The position numbers and the translations under genes are program-made. The notes under the pieces are model-generated. The model did no database searches. It was not told where the DNA came from and saw only the letters and a list, made by a program, of their open reading frames with translations. This document shows, one piece after another, positions 16,523 to 26,537 of a stretch of 64,000 nt of DNA (positions are counted from its first letter, which is position 1; each line of letters begins with the position of its first letter). This stretch comes from Gp6-AA40 sp035263125. GTDB lineage: Bacteria; Acidobacteriota; Vicinamibacteria; Vicinamibacterales; UBA2999. Location of the stretch: positions 49,060 through 113,059 of the forward strand of contig DATFRP010000002.1 of assembly GCA_035263125.1 (NCBI GenBank), written 5' to 3'.

Positions 16523-17097
16523 AGGTCATCCAGTCCTTCGCCGGTGCGCGCCGAAACCAGCGCCACCGGCACATCAAACAACGTTTTCAGTTCACGAACG
16601 TGACGCGCCCGTTCGGCGCGTGTCAGTTTGTCCACTTTGGTTCCCACGATACCGAGTGCATAGAGCTGCGACTGCAGCCAGCGCGCCGCCTCCATGTCCG
16701 ATTCGAGTCCAGGGTGCCGCGCATCGATGAGCAGCAGGACCCCTCGCCGGCCCGGCCGCCTGAAGTACGCGTCCACCAGCCACTCGAACTCGCGCGCCGC
16801 GGCATCGCGGGCCGCCTGGCCCGAGCTCCCGTGAGGAGCTCGCGCATACCCATACCCGGGGAGATCCACCAGGTAGTGCGGCGGCATCGATCCCCGCTGC
16901 ACACGATAGACGTTGGCGAGCCGCGTTTTGCCCGGCGCGGCACTCGTGCGCGCGACCTGGCGCTTCACTAGAGCGTTAATCAAGCTCGATTTGCCGACGT
17001 TGGATCGACCTACCAGGGCGACCTCTGGAAGCCCGTCGCGCGGAAAATCCTTCGCGCTTGCCGCACTCGTAACGAATTCCGCTACAACAGGACTCAG
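16480..17097 (-). CDS. engB: Ribosome-biogenesis GTPase EngB (YihA/YsxC), non-ATG start
   Basis: About 205 residues of open frame match the family: VVAEFVTSAAS, LPEVALVGRSNVGKSSL (G1), the G2 threonine in PGKTR, VDLPGYGYA (G3), TKVDKL (G4) and VSARTGEG (G5). EngB helps large-subunit assembly. The odd point is the start. In frame, reading upstream from AEFVTSA, the codons are GTA GTT CCT AGT CTG GCC and then a TGA stop at 17101-17103; there is no ATG, GTG or TTG before the G1 motif. I place the start provisionally at CTG 17097. The next usable TTG (16983) lies inside G1 and would destroy the GTPase. A CTCAGGCC-unit repeat begins exactly at this point and seems to have replaced the original start. 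Its 3' end overlaps rho. Confidence 0.85.
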   Translation of the reverse strand: MSPVVAEFVTSAASAKDFPRDGLPEVALVGRSNVGKSSLINALVKRQVARTSAAPGKTRLANVYRVQRGSMPPHYLVDLPGYGYARAPHGSSGQAARDAAAREFEWLVDAYFRRPGRRGVLLLIDARHPGLESDMEAARWLQSQLYALGIVGTKVDKLTRAERARHVRELKTLFDVPVALVSARTGEGLDDLWKMIASLPRPTAA

Positions 17098-17184
17098 GGC
17101 TCAGGCCTCAGCCCTCAGGGGGTTGCAGGCTCGAGGCCTCACCCACTTCCTGAGGCCTCGGGCCTGGGCCCCGGGGCCCTCTCT
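17092..17184. repeat. GGCCTCAGG-unit imperfect inverted repeat between lon and engB
   Basis: Left part carries CTCAGGGCTCAGGCCTCAG units and the right part CCTGAGGCCTCGGGCCTGGG in partial reverse complement. It fills the whole gap between the lon stop (17185-17187) and the first codons of engB. A related element lies at 36160-36250. Confidence 0.85.
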
Positions 17185-19575
<2,391 letters not shown>

Positions 19576-19596
19576 TCAGGTCCTTGAAGGGGATAT

Positions 19597-19678
19597 GAGG
19601 TTAGGAGGCAGGGGCACAGTGCTGCCCTCAGATAACTATAGCGTAGACAGCGCTGGCCCTGACTCCTGACCTCTGCCC

Positions 19679-19684
<6 letters not shown>
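19597..19684. repeat. Imperfect inverted repeat between clpX and lon
   Basis: Left arm 19597-19616 (GAGGTTAGGAGGCAGGGGCA) and right arm about 19657-19684 (CCCTGACTCCTGACCTCTGC then CCCTAACC) are imperfect reverse complements made of TGACTCC/GGAGGCA-like units. The TAG stop of clpX (19679-19681) is inside the right arm. Confidence 0.75.
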
Positions 19685-20926
<1,242 letters not shown>

Positions 20927-21067
20927 GTGTGTGTTGGGCTGTTGACTCCGGTCGCTCGGGTCTTCGGTGCTGAGTGGTGTTTCGGCCTCAATCCGGCCGG
21001 AGGCTAGGGGAGGCTACATCCCCGGCTCAGAGGACGCCGGGACCCGTACTCCAGGGCCACCCCGATA

Positions 21068-21670
21068 CTACACCCGTTTCCGGATGACGTCATCGATTAT
21101 CCCGTAATCCTTCCCCTGGTCGGACGACATGATGTAGTCGCGCTCAGTATCCTCTTGAATGCGCTTGAATTGCTGACCTGTATGCTGCACGAGAATTTCG
21201 TTGAGCCGCTCGCGCATGCGCAGGATTTCGCGTGCATGGATATCGATGTCGGTGGCCTGCCCGGCCAGTCCCTGCATCAGGGGCTGGTGGATCACGATCC
21301 GCGCGTTGGGCAGAGAGTATCGCTTGCCCTTGGCGCCCCCGGCCAGCAGTACCGCGGCCATTGACGCCGCCTGCCCGATGCAGATCGTCTGGACGTCGGG
21401 CTTGATGAACTGCATCGTGTCGTAGATCGCCAACCCGGCGGTAATCGACCCGCCTGGACTGTTGATATAGAGCTGGATGTCCTTGTCCGGGTCTTCGGCC
21501 TCGAGAAAGAGCATCTGAGCGATCGCAAGGTTCGCGATGCCGTCATCGATCGGCGTGCCGATGAAGATGATGCTGTCCTTCAGCAGCCGAGAGAAGATGT
21601 CGTAAGCGCGTTCGCCGCGGTTGGTCTGCTCGACCACCATCGGCACAAGCTGGGCGTGGTTCATTGGCAA
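21068..21670 (-). CDS. clpP: ATP-dependent Clp protease proteolytic subunit ClpP
   Basis: 200-residue serine protease with an intact triad: S103 in IGQAASMAAVLLAGG, H128 in IVIHQPLMQG, D178 in EDTERDYIMS (aligned to E. coli S97/H122/D171). LYINSPGGSITAGLA is the oxyanion region. The N-terminus is short, as for forms with little or no propeptide. Located 14 bp after tig and before clpX in the classic tig-clpP-clpX-lon order. The ATG at 21670 (MPMNHAQ) or the second ATG two codons later may be the start. Confidence 0.97.
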   Translation of the reverse strand: MPMNHAQLVPMVVEQTNRGERAYDIFSRLLKDSIIFIGTPIDDGIANLAIAQMLFLEAEDPDKDIQLYINSPGGSITAGLAIYDTMQFIKPDVQTICIGQAASMAAVLLAGGAKGKRYSLPNARIVIHQPLMQGLAGQATDIDIHAREILRMRERLNEILVQHTGQQFKRIQEDTERDYIMSSDQGKDYGIIDDVIRKRV

Positions 21671-21684
21671 GGGGTTCGCGGCGG

Positions 21685-22956
21685 TTAAAGAATCCTAGCA
21701 CGCGAGAGGGCCAAGTCAACCGCCTTCTCCCGGCGGAGACCGATCAGCAGGCGCGCGATACCGCCTTCCTTCTCGAGTTGTGCACGGAGAGCTGCGGGTG
21801 TCCGCCCCGCTTGCGCGGCGAATCGCTCGATCTCGCGGTCGATGTCTTCGGGCGGGACGGTCAATTGCTCACGCCGTGCGATTTCATCCAGGGCGATCGC
21901 GCTGGCCACCGACGCCCGTGCCGGCTCGCGCTGGGCTTCGCGGAACTGGGCCCAGTCGATGCCGGCCGTTCGAGGGTCGACGCTCTGCTGCATCAGCTGT
22001 CGCGCGAACTCCTCGAGCCGGCGGTCGATTTCGCGCTCGACGAGCGAGGCGGGCAGCTCGAAGGTGACCCGTTCGGAGAGCTGCTTCAAGACGTCGCTTC
22101 GCACCTGACGCGTGGCATTGCTCTCGTTCTCTTCCTTGATGTCGGCCCGGACGCGTTCCTTCAGCGCCTCCAGCGAATCGAAGTCTGCGCCCAGATCCTT
22201 GGCGAACTCGTCGTCGAGATCGGGAAGCGTCTTGTGCCGGAGCTCCTTCACGCTCGCCGCGTAGGTGACATCGGTGTCGGCCATCTCCTTGACGGCGTAG
22301 TCGGCGGGAAAGTGGATCGTAAACGTCTTCGTGTCGCCGGCATTGAGGTCGATCAGCTCCGAGTCGAACCCCGGCGGGTTGGCGGGCGATCCGAGCTCGA
22401 TGCTCACGTTGTCGTGCCGGTCGACCTGCCCGCCGGCATCAGTGCGTTCGAGATCGACAACGACCGTGTCGCCGAGCGCTGCCGGTCGTCCTTCCACCGG
22501 TTCGAACTTCGCCGCCCGCTCACGCAGTCGCTGCAGCGTCTTCTCCACCGCATCGTCGGTGACCTCGGCGGACGGGCGGGTCGCCTGCAGCGTGGAGAGG
22601 TCGCCGGGATCGAAGGGAGGGACCGTCTCGATGTTCGCGGTGAATTTGAGCGGCTGCCCCTCTTCGATCGCGACGTCCTTGATATTGGGCGTATCGACCG
22701 GCTCGATGCCGCGTTCCTGCAACGCCTCCTCCACCGCGCGGGGGATCAGCCCGTGCATCACGTCATGGAGGATCTGCTCCTTGAACCGCCGCTTGACGAG
22801 CGTCGTCGGCACCTTGCCAGGCCGGAAGCCCGGGATGCGCGCCTGCTTCGTGTAGTCCTTCGCGATGCGATCGATCTCGGCATCAACCACGTCGGTCGGG
22901 ATCTCGATCGTGATGGTCTTGCGCGTTTCTGAGACGTCGGTGAGCTCGGTCTTCAC
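21685..22956 (-). CDS. tig: Trigger factor
   Basis: 423-residue ribosome-associated chaperone. Ribosome-binding signature is present in the N-domain (GFRPGKVPTTLVKRRF; the usual G-F-R-x-G-K-x-P), then the PPIase-like domain beginning near residue 150 with GDTVVVDLERTDAGG, and a helical C-terminal substrate cradle. First gene of the tig-clpP-clpX-lon group. Start is GTG (rendered MKTELTDVSE), just upstream of which TATACC followed by TAGAGAT is seen; no strong ribosome binding site is present, so the leader may be very short. Confidence 0.95.
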   Translation of the reverse strand: MKTELTDVSETRKTITIEIPTDVVDAEIDRIAKDYTKQARIPGFRPGKVPTTLVKRRFKEQILHDVMHGLIPRAVEEALQERGIEPVDTPNIKDVAIEEGQPLKFTANIETVPPFDPGDLSTLQATRPSAEVTDDAVEKTLQRLRERAAKFEPVEGRPAALGDTVVVDLERTDAGGQVDRHDNVSIELGSPANPPGFDSELIDLNAGDTKTFTIHFPADYAVKEMADTDVTYAASVKELRHKTLPDLDDEFAKDLGADFDSLEALKERVRADIKEENESNATRQVRSDVLKQLSERVTFELPASLVEREIDRRLEEFARQLMQQSVDPRTAGIDWAQFREAQREPARASVASAIALDEIARREQLTVPPEDIDREIERFAAQAGRTPAALRAQLEKEGGIARLLIGLRREKAVDLALSRARIL

Positions 22957-23016
22957 ATCTCTAGGTATACCGCGTCTTCGGCACTTCCCACCAGTCGGCA
23001 GGTTTCTACGGGCACG

Positions 23017-23044
23017 TTCACATTGATCACGAATCGACTACACT
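23017..23044 (+). promoter_or_regulatory. Sigma-70-like promoter of tRNA-Leu
   Basis: -35 TTCACA (23017-23022), 16-bp spacer, -10 TACACT (23039-23044), eight bases before the first base of the mature tRNA. Position and both hexamers fit a tRNA promoter. Confidence 0.6.
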
Positions 23045-23052
23045 CGGAACAT

Positions 23053-23136
23053 GCCGGGGTGGTGAAACGGCAGACACGCTGGTCTTAGGAGCCAGTGGGG
23101 CAACCCGTGCAGGTTCGACTCCTGTCCCCGGCACCA
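23053..23136 (+). tRNA. tRNA-Leu (anticodon UAG)
   Basis: 84-nt class II tRNA with encoded CCA. The acceptor stem GCCGGGG (23053-23059) pairs with CCCCGGC (23126-23132), followed by A and CCA. The anticodon arm is CTGGT-CTTAGGA-GCCAG with anticodon TAG in the seven-base loop, a long variable arm (GGGGCAACCC region), and T-arm CAGGTTCGACTCCTG. Decodes CUA. A transcription promoter is visible just upstream. No attachment-site duplication of the 3' end is seen in the window. Confidence 0.97.
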
Positions 23137-23181
23137 CTTGTCAAGCCGCGCTGAATGGGGCCTGACGTGCAGTCGGCCGGC

Positions 23182-24168
23182 TTACGCGGACTTCTTCTTC
23201 CTGGCCTTGAGTCCCGCGGGCATCATGTGTGGCTTCACATCGTCGAGCGAGCGTGCCTGGACGTTCGCGATGATCAGTTCATCCACAGGCCCACGCAGTG
23301 AGGCCCGCGAGTTGATCGATCGGCGTGCGGGCACGGGTCGAATCGTGAGCCGCGCCTTCTCCGCAGCCTCGGTCGTGTAGCCACGCACGATCTCCGGGGC
23401 GCTCGAATTGGAGACGACGACACGCGCGCCGCGCGTGCACGCGTCAATGACCGCCTGCTGCAGCCGGCGTTGATCGAATGCGCTGAAGCCGCCTGCGGTG
23501 TAGTGGGCAAAGCTCGATGTGCGGCTCAACGGCGCGTACGGCGGATCGCAGTAGACGAAATCGCCGTGCCCGACGCCGGCCATCGTCTCGCAGAAGGGCG
23601 CGAGATCGATGGACACCCCCGGGCTCGCAAATGCCTTCGCCACCGCGTGGATGTTCGATTCGTCGCAGATGCGCGGGTTGCTGTAGCGACCGGCTGGCAC
23701 GTTGAACCCGCCACTGCGATTCAATCGGAACAGGCCGTTGAATCCGGTCCGGTTCAGGAAGATCAGCATCGCCGCGAGATCGGGTGAATAGCGCGCGGCG
23801 ATCGCCTTCTCGTTCGTCGCCGTCAGTCGTAGCTGCGCACGGAGCGCGTTGAAACGGCGATCTCGAACGGCGTAATAGCAGGTGTGGCCGTCGAGACGGT
23901 ACTCGCGTGCCAGCGCCTTCAACGCTCGGATCACGTCGTTGGTGGAATCCCGCACCATCCAGTAGCAGCCGATCAGATCGGGATTCACGTCCGACAGCTG
24001 GATCCGGCATGCGGCCAGTCGTCCGCGGTTCAGGAGATCGAAGAAGACGGCGCCGCTTCCGACGAACGGCTCGACATATCGCGTGAATCGGGACGGATAA
24101 TGCTCGGCCAGAACCGGGAGGAGCTGTCGCTTGCCGCCGGCCCACTTGAGCAGCGGCCGGACCGCCAT
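23182..24168 (-). CDS. Dam-like D12-class adenine-N6 DNA methyltransferase
   Basis: 328 residues. D12-class motifs: LLKWAGGKRQLLPVL at the N-terminus, SAM-binding VEPFVGSGAVFFDLL, FLNRTGFNGLFRLNR, and catalytic DPPY in VYCDPPYAPLSRT. It should methylate adenine N6, perhaps in a GATC-like site, but specificity cannot be read directly. No restriction endonuclease gene is adjacent, so it is probably solitary (regulatory or repair-related). It is the last gene of a minus-strand group SPFH / ribbon-helix-helix / methylase. Start: ATG of MAVRPLLKWAGG; the frame is open to 24291 but would overlap the RHH gene. No good ribosome binding site is seen. The basic tail ends KARKKKSA. Confidence 0.9.
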   Translation of the reverse strand: MAVRPLLKWAGGKRQLLPVLAEHYPSRFTRYVEPFVGSGAVFFDLLNRGRLAACRIQLSDVNPDLIGCYWMVRDSTNDVIRALKALAREYRLDGHTCYYAVRDRRFNALRAQLRLTATNEKAIAARYSPDLAAMLIFLNRTGFNGLFRLNRSGGFNVPAGRYSNPRICDESNIHAVAKAFASPGVSIDLAPFCETMAGVGHGDFVYCDPPYAPLSRTSSFAHYTAGGFSAFDQRRLQQAVIDACTRGARVVVSNSSAPEIVRGYTTEAAEKARLTIRPVPARRSINSRASLRGPVDELIIANVQARSLDDVKPHMMPAGLKARKKKSA

Positions 24169-24196
24169 GTGAGAAGAGACGCGAATCTGCACGCCA

Positions 24197-24409
24197 TCAT
24201 GTATCGGTCGATGGATCAGGTTCGGTAGTCCGAGCGCCGGCCGGGGCCTCGACCGGGCTCGGTGTAAACCGGCCGACTTTGCGAAGCGCATCCCGCAGAA
24301 GGTACTCGATCTGCGCGTTCAGGCTGCGCAGATCGTCGTTCGCCCAGCGCTGCACCCCTTCCAGTACGCCGGCATCGATTCGAAGCAGAAAGGACTTTCT
24401 CTCGCCCAC
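24197..24409 (-). CDS. Arc-like ribbon-helix-helix DNA-binding protein
   Basis: 70 residues. KSFLLRIDAGVLEGVQRWAN is a ribbon strand plus helix, followed by LRSLNAQIEYLLRDALRKVG, the second helix of an Arc/MetJ-type fold, with the conserved N-A-Q-I-E-Y-L-L segment. The C-terminal 25 residues are Pro/Ala/Thr-rich and probably disordered. It probably dimerises and binds DNA, maybe its own promoter. It starts 5 bp after the SPFH gene and precedes the methylase, so an operon is likely. Confidence 0.85.
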   Translation of the reverse strand: MGERKSFLLRIDAGVLEGVQRWANDDLRSLNAQIEYLLRDALRKVGRFTPSPVEAPAGARTTEPDPSTDT

Positions 24410-24414
24410 GGGTC

Positions 24415-25302
24415 TTATTGATGGATCGTTCCGGTGTTGACGATCGGCTGCGGCGCTCGTTCACCACACAACACCACCAGCAGGTTGCTGACCATGGCTG
24501 CCTTCCGCTCCTCGTCGAGACGAACGATCTGCTTTTGCGACAGCGACTGCAGGGCCATCTCCACCATGCCGACCGCGCCCTCGACGATCCGCTGACGCGC
24601 CGCGATGATGGCGCCGGCCTGCTGTCGCTGCAGCATCGACGCGGCGATTTCGGGTGCATAGGCCAGGTGGCTGATCCTCGCTTCGAGGACTTCGACGCCC
24701 GCCTTCAACAGTCGCTGCTGCACCTCCTGCTTCAGGTGGTCGGCCACGACGGCGGTCGATCCCCGCAGCGATACGACGCCTTCCTCGTGTGAATCGTAGG
24801 TGTAGCTCGTCGCGGCGTTGCGAAGGGCCGCCTCGCTCTGCACCCGCACGTAGTTTTCGTAGTCGTCTACTTCGAACACGGCTTCCGCGGTCTCGATCAC
24901 GCGCCACACGACGACCGCGGCAATCTCGATCGGGTTGCCTTCCGCGTCGTTGACCTTCAGGCGCGAGCTCTCGAAGTTTCGTACGCGGAGCGAGATCTTC
25001 CTGCGGCTGTAGAAGGGGTTGGCCCATCGCAGGCCGGGCGTCTTCGCGGTGCCGGCGTAGTCGCCAAAGAGTTGCAGCACCTTCGCTTCATTGGGACCGA
25101 CGATGAAGAACCCACGCATCGTCGCCAACCACGCTATGAAGAGCAGCACCGCTCCGATGAGGTAGACGGAAGCAGACGGGCTCCCGCTCTGAACCGCTCG
25201 GATTCCGGCCACCCACACTCGGATGGGAATCGCGAGTGCCAGCAGCAAAAGTGGCAGCGTGAGAAGCCCGGGGGACCCGTGACGCAAACGTTCGCGGACC
25301 AT
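24415..25302 (-). CDS. SPFH/band-7 (slipin-like) membrane protein
   Basis: 295 residues. Two hydrophobic spans near the N-terminus (LLTLPLLLLALAIP; VYLIGAVLLFIAWLATM) are followed by the SPFH domain: FFIVGPNEAKVLQLFGDYAG, GLRWANPFY, then RVRNFES, and the helical VQQRLLKAGVEVLEARISHL and APEIAASMLQRQQAGAIIAARQ. Such proteins form membrane-associated oligomers (flotillin/HflK/stomatin type). Start: ATG of MVRERLRHGS with ribosome binding site GGAGGT; an earlier in-frame codon (25344) lacks one. Followed 5 bp later by the RHH gene. Confidence 0.9.
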   Translation of the reverse strand: MVRERLRHGSPGLLTLPLLLLALAIPIRVWVAGIRAVQSGSPSASVYLIGAVLLFIAWLATMRGFFIVGPNEAKVLQLFGDYAGTAKTPGLRWANPFYSRRKISLRVRNFESSRLKVNDAEGNPIEIAAVVVWRVIETAEAVFEVDDYENYVRVQSEAALRNAATSYTYDSHEEGVVSLRGSTAVVADHLKQEVQQRLLKAGVEVLEARISHLAYAPEIAASMLQRQQAGAIIAARQRIVEGAVGMVEMALQSLSQKQIVRLDEERKAAMVSNLLVVLCGERAPQPIVNTGTIHQ

Positions 25303-25320
25303 CGACGACCTCCAGAAAGC

Positions 25321-25339
25321 GACGGGCAATGTGCCCGTC
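25321..25339 (-). promoter_or_regulatory. Perfect inverted repeat in the SPFH leader
   Basis: GACGGGCA-ATG-TGCCCGTC: 8-bp perfect arms, 18 bp upstream of the SPFH start and just before its ribosome binding site. It could be an operator for the co-encoded RHH protein or an mRNA hairpin; not resolved. Confidence 0.4.
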
Positions 25340-25381
25340 TGCATGATGTCTATACGATATCAATTTGTAATCAGTTCCGAT

Positions 25382-25424
25382 GGGGTCGGGAGTCATTACG
25401 AAAACGAAATGACTCCCGACCCCC
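25382..25424. repeat. GGGGTCGGGAGTCATT palindromic element, copy 1
   Basis: Arms 25382-25397 (GGGGTCGGGAGTCATT) and 25409-25424 are perfect reverse complements around an 11-base loop. The only other copy in the window is at 54597-54643. It lies between the divergent SPFH and ExeA-like genes. The rest of the 198-bp gap shows only the inverted repeat at 25321-25339. Confidence 0.95.
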
Positions 25425-25500
25425 TTATCTGCGGCAGAGCTTTGACCGAGACCCTAAGACGAGGGAAAGCGACGATCTTGCAAACACGCGCGGTGTCCTG

Positions 25501-26370
25501 ATGTACGAGTCCTTCTACGGGTTCGCGGAGAAGCCGTTCAGCCTCACGCCCGATCCCAAGTATCTGTATCGCAGCGAGGCGCACGCCAACGCGTTCGAGC
25601 TGTTGTGCTATGCGATCGAGCGGCGCGAAGGCTTCGTCGTGATTACCGGCGCCATCGGATCGGGAAAGACGACCCTGTGCCGCGCGCTGTTCGACCACAC
25701 CGATCAACGCACCTTCACGGCGCTGCTGCTGAACCCGTTTCTGTCCGAGGAAGATCTGCTCCAGGCCATCCTGCAGGATCTTGGCGTCCTGTCGCGCGGA
25801 GAAGAGCGGCAGCCGACCAAGGAGGAACTGGTCAACACGCTGCACGACTTCCTGCTCGCGCTGATCCCGCTCAACGCGAGGGCGGTGCTCATCATCGATG
25901 AGGCGCAGAATCTGCCGGTGCCGATCCTCGAGCAGATTCGCATCCTCTCGAACCTCGAAACCGACACGGAGAAGCTGCTTCAAATCGTGCTCGTCGGCCA
26001 GTTGAACCTGATCCCACTCCTTCGGTCCGAGGAATTGCGCCAGCTCGATCAGCGCGTGTCGATTCGCTATCAGTTGAAGCCGCTGACCGAGGAGGACACC
26101 GGCGCCTACATCTCACACCGCCTCGCGATTGCCAAAGCGTCGCGCGGCGTGGTGTTCTCACCGGCAGCGCAGGGCCTCGTGTATCGATATTCCGGCGGCG
26201 TTCCTCGCCTGATCAACATGCTGTGCGATCGCGTCCTGCTGGCAGGCGCCACCGCACAGATCACGCGACTCGACGACGAGCTCGTTGCCGCTGCTGCGGA
26301 GGCACTCGACCTGCAGGCCGTCGCACCGCCGAAGGTCCCGTGGTTCGGCCGTCTGCTCGCAGGCTCGTGA
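25501..26370 (+). CDS. ExeA/GspA-family AAA ATPase
   Basis: 289 residues. The N-terminus MYESFYGFAEKPFSLTPDP is the hallmark of the ExeA/GspA family. Walker A is ITGAIGSGKTTLCRAL, Walker B AVLIIDEAQNL, then sensor-like LQIVLVGQLNL; all intact. In type II secretion the homologue drives assembly of the secretin with energy from ATP, but this one lacks the usual periplasmic peptidoglycan-binding C-terminal domain (it stops at about 290), resembling the short forms found next to exopolysaccharide or pilus genes. The TGA overlaps a GTG that opens a 56-residue ORF (GTGA), and that ORF overlaps the GspE-like gene the same way. Confidence 0.88.
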   Translation: MYESFYGFAEKPFSLTPDPKYLYRSEAHANAFELLCYAIERREGFVVITGAIGSGKTTLCRALFDHTDQRTFTALLLNPFLSEEDLLQAILQDLGVLSRGEERQPTKEELVNTLHDFLLALIPLNARAVLIIDEAQNLPVPILEQIRILSNLETDTEKLLQIVLVGQLNLIPLLRSEELRQLDQRVSIRYQLKPLTEEDTGAYISHRLAIAKASRGVVFSPAAQGLVYRYSGGVPRLINMLCDRVLLAGATAQITRLDDELVAAAAEALDLQAVAPPKVPWFGRLLAGS

Positions 26371-26537
26371 CGACACCGCAGATTCGCGTGCAGCCTCTGA
26401 CGCGATTTCGTCGATACTGGTCGCTGACCCACACGCCAGACGCCGAGGTCGATGACCATCCCTACATCTTTGAGCTGCACGCCGATTCAGGCCGCCGTGA
26501 GGTCGCTCGATCATCGAGGATCGGTGCTGCTCGGTGA
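26367..26537 (+). CDS. Small 56-residue protein linking ExeA-like and GspE-like genes
   Basis: GTG at 26367 overlaps the ExeA-like stop (GTGA), and its TGA (26535-26537) overlaps the GTG of the GspE-like gene (GTGA again). The 56 residues read as a plausible small soluble protein: IRVQPLTRFRRYWSLTHTP, then DAEVDDHPYIFELHADSG and a basic end. No hydrophobic span and no family recognised. Support for reality is the two-sided four-base coupling. Possibly an adaptor between the two ATPase-like proteins (inference). Confidence 0.6.
   Translation: MTTPQIRVQPLTRFRRYWSLTHTPDAEVDDHPYIFELHADSGRREVARSSRIGAAR

Noticed and set aside
23053..23136. tRNA-Leu as an integration site of a genomic island
   Set aside because: No integrase gene nearby and no duplicate of the tRNA 3' end seen in the window; flanking genes are ordinary.
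23182..24168. Restriction-modification system around the Dam-like gene
   Set aside because: Neighbours are an RHH protein and an SPFH protein; no endonuclease-like gene is adjacent.
26223..26366. N-terminal extension of the 56-codon gene back to 26223
   Set aside because: That stretch is an Arg/Cys-rich shadow within the ExeA-like gene; the GTGA overlap gives a better start.
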